Assembly (NCBI GenBank): GCA_015039365.1
Contig: WION01000100.1
Location: 99,480-163,479, forward strand
Reading direction: 5' to 3'
Length of the DNA stretch: 64,000 nucleotides
Source of the DNA: Amanita rubescens
Taxonomy: Eukaryota > Basidiomycota > Agaricomycetes > Agaricales > Amanitaceae
The notes beneath the pieces were generated by a model, which saw only the letters and a program-made list of their open reading frames with translations, did not search any database and was not told the DNA's origin. The position numbers and the translations under genes are program-made. This document shows, in pieces, positions 20,801 through 32,800 of the stretch. Position 1 is the stretch's first letter; each line of letters opens with the position of its first letter.

Positions 20801-23800
20801 TCCGCATCTTATGGACTTGATTAATAGAGTGTCAAACCAAGGTGTAACCTTAACTGTCAAAATGCAAATTATGACGATCCTACATGCCTTACCTCCTTCA
20901 TGGGACAGCTTTGTCGCAAATCTGTTGGCACATTCCGCAGATGATGACACTGTAGATCAATTCCTTAATCTCATATCTGAGGAATGGTCCCGAAGGAAAG
21001 GTAACAGGAACAATGCCAATACTTCTGTTGTCACGAGAGGGAATAAACATTCTAACTCTCAAGTAGTTGCAAATATGGCACGCCAACAATTGCAACAAGG
21101 ACAACCTCGCACCCCTTGGAATTCCTATCGTGGGAAATCCTTTCGAGGCAGAGGTGGAAGAAAACCAATGGGAAATCGAAGAAACCCAACACAACATACT
21201 TCGACAGGTGGACCATCTAATGGACCAAAACATACACCTGGCCAATCTCAGACTCCTTTTAGACCCCAATGGGCTGGTCAAGTCCCTAATCAGTCTAAAG
21301 GACCAAATTGGGAACGCAATAAGGCAGCTAAAGCAAAGAATCGTGCGAATAAACTTGCTGCTCGCACAGCAGCTCAATCAACACTTGGTTCTGGGCATGC
21401 TATGGCATCTTCGACATCAGCATCTTTACCTCTGATTGCCAGAATTGGAGATCAGGTAATGACAGATTTTGATGAAGAATTTGTCCCCAAGATTTACAAG
21501 TACAAAGGTACTCGTGCGGTTCCCACGGACGACTTCATGGGGAGAATTGATGAGATATCCGAAGATTCGGGAGATTCTGTATCCAGAGATGTACAAAAAG
21601 TACGAACTGAATCAACGGACTACTCTGATATCTTTGATTCTGCAATATTTGCAGATACTAAGGATACTCAAAGTTTGGACGATCTTGCTAGTCCTATCTT
21701 TGCTTCCTCTAGTATATCCCATCATCAAACCGATAATGAAGGATATCAAACAGATAATGAATCACATCAATCTGAGGCCAATTCTTCAGGGTATGAAGGA
21801 CTTTATACCGATGAGGAGCCTGAAGGACCAATGCCTGGTTCCTTTGATGATGAACAAATAAGTTGGTGGTATGTACATACCAGACAATATTATGTGGATC
21901 AAGTTCGACGAGCTAATTTGGAAGCTCGAAGAATGAATACTAATGCACGCACTTTAGAACACTTACAAAATATGTTGAGAGGGATGGTAAATGACCATGA
22001 CACTGTATCCCTCCGACCAGAATCTGTAAGTTCATCAGATTTAAATTACTTTTACCAATCTGATCAAGATTCTGTTTACCATACGGCTCCAGAATCTATG
22101 GCATCATCTCAAATCCCAACAAGGCCTATTACGCCTTATGAAGATTTTTTTAATTTATACGATTATCCAACTAATCGTACTATTGATACTGTACCGGTAA
22201 TACCATCAAATGTACCGATAGTAAACCCTACACCAAGAAGATCTATTGATCTTCAGAATTTATATTATTTTGATGCCAATATGCGTGAGAATGAAAGATA
22301 TAGACAAAACATGTCTAATCTTCAAAATCTTCCAAATCATGGAACATTCTCTGAATTATATAATCAATATAACTTAGATGAATTCATAATAGAAGAAAAC
22401 AATCGAAGACGTGCTAATGTTATTAACATTGGACATCTTCAAGATCCATATAATCTACCTTGTAGTAAATCACCTTCTTGCAAATGTCCTGAATGTTATA
22501 AAAATAATAAAGGACTTACAATATGGATGTGTGACTCAGGTGCATCACATCATTTTACCGCACACTTAGAAGATTTTGTCAGCTATAAAAAATATGAAGT
22601 TCCTACTTCAGTATTTACAGCTGATAATCAAGCAGATATATTAGGTATAGGGACTGTGATTTTGGATCACACTCTTAAAAATGGTTCGGTTTCAAGATTG
22701 AAACTTTATCCGGTCCTACATATGCCAAGTGCCACACTACGACTAATAAGCAATGGAACATTGTGTAAACAAGGTTTTATTGCAAAACAAGATAATGATA
22801 GGATTTCTTTCTACAGAGAAGGCTCTGAAAACGCATCACTGGAAGGATTTCCAGGAGATGGTAACGAAACATTAATGTGGACAGAAGGTCAAATTATTAA
22901 ACCTTCAAATTATAAATTAATGATGACCACTATTAATGTTGTTGGATATGAAATTTGGCATCAACGGATGGGTCATCCTAGCCAACAAATATTGAAATTA
23001 GGCTCTAAAAACTTAGAGGGTTTCCCTCCCTTAACAATTCCTAAAGACTTAGAACCTTGTAACGGTTGTCTAAAAGGAAAAGCTGTTTCACAAAGCTTTC
23101 CTCTTTCAGAAAAACGTGCTACCCAACCCTTTGAACGTATACACTGTGACTTGATGACTTTTCCAATACAATCTTATCATAAACAAAAATATTTACTTGT
23201 AATATTTGATGATTGTACATCTCATGTATGGGTAAAACCATTACAGAAAAAGTCTAACGTCGCTGTAGTATTTGAAGGCTGGCACAAACAAATATACAAC
23301 CAATATGGATATAACATAAAAATAGTTCGTTCCGATCGAGGGGGCGAATTTATGTCCACCAATATACAAGATTACTTAACTGATGTAGGAATTATTCATG
23401 AAAAATCTACTCCATATATACATCAACAAAATGGAAAGGTTGAACGCATGAATAGAACACTTTGGGAGAAAAGTGAAGCATTGAGATTACATGCTTCATG
23501 CCCTCAATCTTGGTGGAACTTTGCGATCGAAACTGCCGTACATGTTTATAATCGTACTCCACTTAGACGAACCAAATGGAAGACCCCTGTTGAAAATCTT
23601 ACTGGAAAGAAACCTGATGTTTCTTACTTTAAGATATTCGGATCTAAAGCTTGGGTATTTATCCCACATGAATCGCGCGAAAATAAATTAACACCAAGGT
23701 CTGAAATAATGACCTTTATTGGATACGAACCGAATGCAAAAGCATACCGCTTCATGACAAATACAAATCAACTTCGAGTATCCACCCAAGCTGAATTTGA

Positions 23801-26800
23801 TGAAACCAAATTTCCAAGAGCCAAACCTCAAGATGAAAATTATACAAAAAACTTGGACCCTATCAGGCCTATTGAGCAGGATAATTCTGAAAACTCAGAT
23901 AAAAATATCTCTGATGGTAAACCAAATAATGAAGGAGATATTTCATCTGAACAGCAGCATTCAGATGATGATTTCTTTGATTTCAACTTTGAAAATCATT
24001 CAAGTTCTGATTCATCAGACAATGATGATGATGATACTAAATGGGATGATAAATTAGAATCTTTCTTTGAAAAGAAAGATACATCTTCAAAAGACAAAGG
24101 TGCTGAATTAGATCAACCTACAGGCGTTGAATTAGATCTACCTGTACAAAGTCTTAAAGATAAACCTACTAAAGGAAAAGGCAAAGGAACTGCTAAAAAA
24201 CCTGTAGAACCTACTCGAAGATCTGAAAGATCTAGAAAACCGGTTATACAGAAAGACAATGCTTATGGTAATAAAACACCATTAGAAATTGAAAAAGAAA
24301 TTACAGAAGAACAAGATGTTGTTCGAGAATTAATTCAAGATCTTAAAGAAAAAGATAAATCTGATCCAAGACTTGATGTTACAATCAGATATTCTCTTAG
24401 ATCTAAAATACGACAACATATTGATAAAGTTAAAGTACTTTATTCAACATTACACAATGCTCAAATTAATGAAATGTCATGTCTCATTAAAGAGCAAGGT
24501 AATGGTTTTCTGAATTACTTACTCGCACAAGCAATTCCTGCCATTGATATTTCAAGAGACAATATCAGAGAATATCAATACAAAGATATTCAAAAAGTCA
24601 AAATTGCTGATCCCAAATCTTATGAACAATGGGAGACAGCAATGAATGATGAAATGAAATCATTGAATGATAGAAAAATCTGGGAGCTTGCAGAATTACC
24701 TCATAATCGTACACCTATTAAATGTAGATGGGTATATGATATTAAATCTGACGGTCGAAAGAAGGCTCAACTTGTCGCTAAAGGATTTTCTCAAAGACCT
24801 GGACTTGACTATGATGAAACGTTTTCGCCTGTGGCAAGATATGAAACGATTCGCCTTTTGTTAGCAATATCTGTGCTAGAAAAATGGGATATTGAAGCAC
24901 TAGATGTTAAAACAGCCTTTTTGTACGGAGATCTCGAAGCGGATATCTATATGCAACAACCAGAAGGTTATGTAGTCAAAGGCCAAGAACAAAAAGTTTA
25001 CCAACTTAAAAAGGCAATATATGGACTTAAACAAGCCTCATATGCCTGGAATAAACAAGCTAATAAATCCTTAGAGGATTTAGGATTTATACGCTGTTTA
25101 TCTGATTCTGGCGTATACGTCAGAAGAGAAGACGACACTATAATAGTGTGTATAGTATATGTCGATGACATGCTTTTCATGGGTGACAGTACACCAGAAA
25201 TTCATAAAGTTAAAAATGCTTTTATGAAGAAATGGGAATGTCATGATCTTGGAAAAGTTAAAGAATACTTAGGTATGCAAATCAATTACAATAAGAACAT
25301 GGGTACTCTTATTATTGATCAACATGCATACGCTAAGAAGGTTGTAACAAGATTTGGTTTAGAAAATTGTAAACCAACTCGTACACCTTTACCAACAGGA
25401 TATATTCCAACTGCTGCTACAAAAGAATGTACAGCAGAAATGCGATCTTATTTTCAACAAATAATAGGATCGTTGTTATATCTTGCATTAGGAACAAGAC
25501 CTGATATTACTTATCAAGTAATATTAATGTCTCAGTTTTGTGCAAACCCAAATGAAGAACACATACAGAAAGCATTATACATAGTACGCTATGTTAATAC
25601 CACTGTACAAACTAAAATAGTTTATAATGGTTTAAACAAAGAAGGCTTTGTAGCCTTTACTGATGCTGACTGGGGTGCTGACAAGATTACAAGAAAATCT
25701 GTCACTGGATATATAGTAAAACTCGCAGGAGGTGCTATATCATGGGTTTCACGAAAACAAAAAGTAGTGGCACTGTCTTCAACTGAAGCAGAATACATGT
25801 CAATGTCTGATACATCAAGACAAATAGTTTGGATTGAGTCACTTATGAGTGAACTCGATTTTCCAATTAAAACTATTTTCTTATGTTGTGACAATCAAGG
25901 AGCAATGTTCTTGGCCAGTAACCCTGCACAAGAACATCGTTCAAAACATATTGACATAAGATTCCACTACATTAGACAATGTGTCGAAAGTGAGAAAATT
26001 AAACTCACATACATTCCTACCAATGAACAAGTTGCGGATATAATGACCAAAAATCTACCATATTCAAAATTTGTAATATTCCGAATGAAGATGGGATTAA
26101 TCCTAGATGATAGTCAAATATCATTAACTAATCATATTAGGGCATCACAAACTTTTGCTAATTATATTAAAAGTAAAACCCTTAATAAGTCCCCAGGACA
26201 ACATAGTAAAATATTTGAAAGAATTCAAGATCTTGAAGTGCGAGGATATCTTGAAGAAATCTTTAAATACTATGAAAGAGAAAATGATAAATTGACTACC
26301 CTTTTGAAAGCTAATAAATAACTTAGCGAAGGGGAGTGTTGAACTTATAATATACGATATACATACGGTATATAGTAAATATAAGTGATATCATTAGTTT
26401 ACACTAACTAATGTAATAACGCTCAGTTACTTACTCGTCTCTCAACCAATCATAATAGTGGATGATTGAGTGTGAGATAATATATTGACATGAGAATATA
26501 TTCGACATATTCTCATACTCATCTACCAATCATAATTGTGGATGATTGATGATGAGAACATATTCTGACATGAGAATATCCTAGCGATATTCTCATAAGA
26601 TCATCCAATCATAATAGTGGAACTATTGATGATGTGAATATATGTTGACATAAGAATAGAAGACATATATACGTTATGGTTATCGACCTATCACATTGAA
26701 GATTGATAATGTGATGAGTCAGTCAATATAATTGATGAGTCAAGTGCTGCGCAAAGCTATACATTGCTGTACAATAGCTGTGCATTGCTGTGGAATGACG

Positions 26801-29800
26801 CCTTATGAGTCAAATACCTTTGACTCACACTGATAAGACTCTTTGTACTTATTTGTAGTTTAGTAGTATATAAACTGTACTCTAGTAGCGTCAATCCCTA
26901 TCCTATTATCCTCTCTACTGTCTACTGTTGAGCCCCAGCTCCAGTAAGCTCTTAACAACTCCACACCACACTCGGTAAGTAGTACATTCTATGTACTAGA
27001 CTGCGCTGCTCGCTAGGGACTTGTTACCCCTAGTTTCAACATTATTATCCTAATTCTTTTAAAAGGAAGTAAGTGATGCAGGCCAATCTGCTACAAGACA
27101 ATCTGGACAATCCTTTTGCTCTACAGATTGTGAATGATACTGGCTGTTTTGTGAAAAGCACTGAATTTTTTTGTATAAACATAGGGGGTTAGCATCATGT
27201 CATACTGGTTTAATGATTCAAAAGATGACCATATGAAAAGTTTGCCTATAATGGCCAACAGTTCTATGTGAGTAACATTTCAAGTATTCCTGAAAGGCTG
27301 CTCTATGTGTCCTTTCCTATGACCAACAGCTTGTCAGTGACATTGCCCAATGTTTGAAAGGCTGTCTTATCACATTTTTCCTGTGACCAACAGAATGTGA
27401 ATGATACCACACATTGGTGAAAGCAGTCTCATCACATGTTTTCATATGGCCAACAGCAAGTGAGTGACACTGCACATTTTGTGAAAGGCAGTCTCACATC
27501 TGTCCCTATGACCAATAGCTTGTGAGTAACATTGCCCACTGTGTGAAATGCAATCTCATCACTTCTTTTCCTATGACCAACAGGTTGTGAGTGACATTGC
27601 ACATTTTGTGACATGAAGTCTCATCACTTCCTTTCATATGACCAACAGAAAGTGAGTGGCAAAAAAGGAGTCTCATCACATTTTTTCATATGATGAACAG
27701 CAAGTGAGTGACATTGCACATGTTGTAAAAGGCAGCTTAATCACATTTTTTCTTATGACCAATAGAAAGCAAGTGACACTACCCATTTGTGAAAGCAGTC
27801 TCATCACATCTTTCCCTATGTCCAACAGGTTGTGAGTGACATTACCCATTCGTAAGGCAATCTCATCACATCTTTTCCTATGACCAGCAGCAAGTGAGTG
27901 ACATATCAAGGCAGTCTCATCACATCTTTCCTATGACCAACAGAAAGTGAGTGACATTACAGAGTTTGTGAAAGGCAGTCTCATCACATGTTTCCTATGG
28001 CCAACAGAAAGTGAGTGACATTACAGAGTTTGTGAAAGGCAGTCTCATCACATCTTTTCATATGACCAACAGAAGGTGAGTGGCATTGCACATTTTGTGA
28101 AAGCCTATCTCATCACATTTTTTCCTATGAACAACAGAGAGTGAGTAATATTGAATATTTTGTGAAAGGCAGTCTCATCACATCTTTTCCCATGACCAAC
28201 AGCTTGTGAGTGGCATTGTACATTTTGTGAAAGGCAGTCCCATCAGATCATTTCCCACAATCAACAGGATGTGAGTGATATTGCACATTTTGTGAAAGGC
28301 AGTCTCATCACTTCTGTTTTGATGTCCAACAGATTGCAAGTGACATTGCTCATTTTGTGGAAGGCAATCTCATCAGATCATTTCCTATGACCAACAGCTT
28401 GTGAGTGACATTGCATGTTTTGTAAAAGTCACTCTCATCATATGACAAACAGCAAGTCAGTGACTATATATTTTATGATAGGCTGAATTACCACTTTTTT
28501 CCTATGACCAACAGCTTGTGAGTGACTTTGTACATTTTGAGAAAGGCAGTCTCATCACTGACCAACAGGAAGTGAGTGAAATTGCAAATGTTGTGAAAGG
28601 TTCTCATTACATTATTTCCATGACCAACAGAATGCAAGTAAAACCACACATTTGTGAATGCAGCCTCATTATATTTTGCCTTATGACCAACAGGTTGTGA
28701 GTAACATTGCCCATTTTGTGAAAGGCAATCTTATCACTTTTATTCCTATGACCAGTTCCAACAGCAAGTGAGTGACATTACACAATGTGTCAAGGCAGTG
28801 CCATTACATATTTTCCTATGGCCAACAGCAAGTGAGCCTTGACATTGTACATTTTGTGAAAGGCAGTCTAATCACATTTTTTCTTATGACCAACAGGAAG
28901 TAAGTGATATTGTACATTTTATGAATGGTAGTGTTATCACATCTTTTCCTATTACCAACAGAATGTGAGTAACATTGCACATGTTGTGAAAGGTGGTGAC
29001 ACTGAATCTGTTCCTTTGGCCAAAAGGAAGTGAGCAATGGTGCACATGTTGTGAAAGACAGTCTCAACACATGCTTTCCTATGACCAACAGCAAGTGAGT
29101 GATATTGCACAATGCTAGGAAGGCAGTCTTATCACATGTTGTCCAACAGAATGTGAGTGACGGCACATGTTTGTGAAAGGTAGTCTCATCACATCCTTTG
29201 ACCAACAGTTTGTAAGTAACATTGCACATTTTGCAAAGCAGTCTCATCACATGTTTTCATATGACCAACAGCAAGTGAGTGACAGTGCACATTTTGTGAA
29301 AGGCAGCTCCATCACATTTTTTTCCTATGACCAACAGAATGCAAGTACACCACATATTTGTGAAAAACAGTCTCATCACATCCTTTCTATGACCAACAGC
29401 TTGTGAGTGACATTGCACATTTTGTGAAAGCAGTCTCATTACATCTTTTCCTATGACCAACAGCAAGTAAGTGGCATTGCACATTTTGTGAAAGGCAGTC
29501 TCATGAGATTATTTCCTATGACCAACAGAAAGTGAGTGATATTGCACAAAATGTGCAAGGTAGTCTCATCAATTCATTTCTATGACCAACAGCGAGTGAG
29601 TGACAATACATATCTTGTGGAAGTTTCACCAGATCTTTTCCTATGACCAACAGGTTGTAAGTAACATGTTGTGACAGGCATCACCACATCTGTTCATATG
29701 ACCAACAGAATGTGAGTGACATTGCACAATTTGTGAAAGGCAGTCTCATCACATCTTTTCCTATGACTAACAGGAAGTGAGTTATATTGCACATTTTATG

Positions 29801-32800
29801 AATGGCAGTCTCATCTCATCATTTCATATGACCAACAGCAAGTGAGCAACATTGTACATTTTGTGAAAGGCAGCTTTGTCACATCTTTGTCTATGACAAA
29901 CAGGAAGTAAGTGACATTGCAAATTTGGTGAAAGACAGTCTCACTGCATCTTTTCCTATGACCAACAGGAAGTGAGTGACCTCCAATGCACGTTTTTTGA
30001 AAGGCAGTCTTAGTATCACATCTTTCCTATGACCAAAAGGAAGTGAGTACACTGGGACATGTCATGAAAGCCAGAATCACTGCATCTGTTCTTATAACCA
30101 ACAGAAAGTGAGTGATGTTGCACATGTTGTGAAATCACATCTTTTCCTATGACCAATAGTTTGTGAGTGGCATTGCCCATGTTGTGAAAGTCAGTCTCAT
30201 CACCTCCTTTCCTGTGACCAATAGTTTGTGAGTGATATAATTATTGAACATTTTGTGAAATGCAATCTGATCTTCTTTTCCTAGGGCCGACAGAAAGTGA
30301 GTGACACTGCACAATTGTGACAGGCAGTCTCATCATTTCTTTTCCTATGTCTAACAGAATGTGAGTGACATTGCACATTTTGTGAAAGGCAGTCTCATCA
30401 TATCTTTTCTACAACCAACAGTTTGTGAGTGACATTGCAGACTTTGTGAAAGTCAGCTCATCACAACTTTTCCTGTGATCAACAGTGGGTGAGTGACATT
30501 ATATGTACATTTTGTCACACATGGTCTCATTGTACTGTATGTTTTCCTATGACCAACAGTTTGTAAGAAACATTGCAGATTTTGTGAAAGGCAGTGTCAT
30601 AAGATCCTTTCCTATGACCAACAGAATGTGAGTGACACCACACATTTGTGAAATAGTCTCATCACATCTTCTCCTATGACCATGAATGGCAGCGTGTAGG
30701 TGGCATTGCACCTTTTGTGAAAGGCAGTCTCCTCAGGTCATTTCCTATCAGGGAGTGAGTGACATCACACATTTGTGAAAAAGTCATTTCCTATGACCAA
30801 CAGGGAGTGAGCAACATTGCACAGTTTATGAACAGTAGTCTCATCAAATCTTTTCATATGGCCAACAGAAAGTGAGTAACATTGCGTGACATACATATTT
30901 TGTGAGACACTGCCTCATTAAATATCTTCCTATAATCAACAGCCAGTAAGTGGCATTGCACATTTTGTGCACTCTCATCACATCTTCAATTCCTATGACC
31001 AATAGCTTGTGAGTCACTTACAGACTTCATGAAAGGAATTCTCATCATCAAATCTTGTCTTATGACCAACAGGATGTGAGTCACATTGCACATTTTGTGT
31101 AGGGCAATCTTGCAACATCTTTTCCTATGACCAATGGCAGTATGTGAATGACATTGCACATTTTGTGAAAGGCAGTCTCATCATATTACTGACAGCATGT
31201 GAGTGACATTCACACTTTATGGAAGGCAGCATCCTCACATGTTTTCCTATGACCACCAGGAAGTAAGTGACATTGCACATTTTGGGAAAAGCAATCTTAT
31301 CACATGACCAACAGCAAGTGGGTGACATTGCACATTTTGTAAAAAGCAGTCTCATCACATCTTTTGCTGTGACCAACAGAAAGTGAGTGACATTACACAT
31401 TTCTTGAAAGGTAGTCTCATCACTTCTTTTTATATGATTAAAGTATGTGAGTGATGTTGTGCATTTTGTGAAATGCTGTCTTGTCACTGTTCCTATGGTC
31501 AACAGCTTGTGAGTGACATTGCACATCTTGTGAAAAGCAGTCTCACCACATCTATTCATATGACTAATAGGATGTAAGTTACATTGCCTATTTTGTGAAA
31601 GGCAGTCTTTTCCTATGACCAACAGGAAGTGGGTGACATTGCACATGTTGTGAAATGCAGTTTCATTACATTTTTGCTCTGATCAACAGTGGGCAAGTGA
31701 CATTGCACATTTTGTGAAAGCAGTTTCATCACATCTTTCCCCATGTCCAACAGGTTGTGAGTAACATTTCCCATTTTGTGAAAAGCAATCTCATCATTTC
31801 TTTTCCTATGACCATCAGCAAGTGAGTGACATTGCACATTTTATGACCTGCCACAGTCTCATCAGATCATTTCCAATGACCAACAGAAAGTGAGTGGTGT
31901 TACAAGTGTTGTGAAATGCAGTCTCATCCCTTCTTTTTCCATGACCAACAGCAAGTGAGTCCGACATTTCACACTTTTTTGAAAGGCAATTCACCACATT
32001 TTCTCCTATGACTAATAGCAAGTGAGTGGGTTGCACATTTCATGAAAGGCAATGATCTCATTACATCTTTTGCTCTGACCAACAGGAAGTCAGTGCCATT
32101 GTACTTCTTGTAACAAGTAGTCTCATTACATCTTTCCCTATGACTGACAGGAGGTGAGTGACATTGCATGTTTTGTGAAAGGCAGTCTCATCATCCTTTC
32201 CCATGACCAACAGGTTGTGAGTGACTTTGCACATTTTGTGAAAGGCAGTCTCATCACATTTTTTCCGGACCAACAGAAAGTGTGTGACATTGCACATTTT
32301 GTGATAGGCAGTCTCATCACATCCTATCCTATGACCAACAGAAAGTGAGTGACCTTGCCCACTTTGTAGAAGGCATGGCATCATATTGTGACCAACAGAA
32401 AGTGTGTGACATTGAACATATTGTGAAAGGCAGCCTCATCACATCCTTTCCTATGGCCAACAGTTTGTGAGTGACATTGAATATTTTGTGAAAGGGAGTC
32501 TCATGACATTTTTTCCTTTGACCCACAGCAAGTGAGTGAGATTCCCAATTCTCTGACCTCATACTCTGATTCATGAATGTTTGATATATGATTATATCCT
32601 TTGTAAATCAGAAAGTGAGGATGTTGCCCATTTCCAAGCCTTTCATATTATTATCATCATAGATTGTAAGTTTTGATTTCAGGTCACCTACTTGCATCTC
32701 ATGTGACCATTCCCCTAACTTATATCACTTTCTTTGATTTCCAGGTGAGTGATGTTGGTTCATACAGTATTGACATTTTCATATCATTTTGCATGCTAGT

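Larger units (their letters stand above)
16972..27041 (+). mobile_element. Complete 10-kb Ty1/copia LTR retrotransposon with an extra ORF
   Basis: 10,070 bp. The 705-bp LTRs (TGTTGAAC...TTTCAACA) differ at one position that I could see and are flanked by TSD TTATT (16967-16971, 27042-27046). Order: 5' LTR, half-tRNA-type primer-binding site, 1.2-kb leader, a 417-codon ORF of unknown role, a 1990-codon gag-pol with copia domain order (INT before RT), polypurine tract, 3' LTR. Near-identical LTRs and intact ORFs imply recent insertion into the intron-like array of the GTPase gene. Confidence 0.97.
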
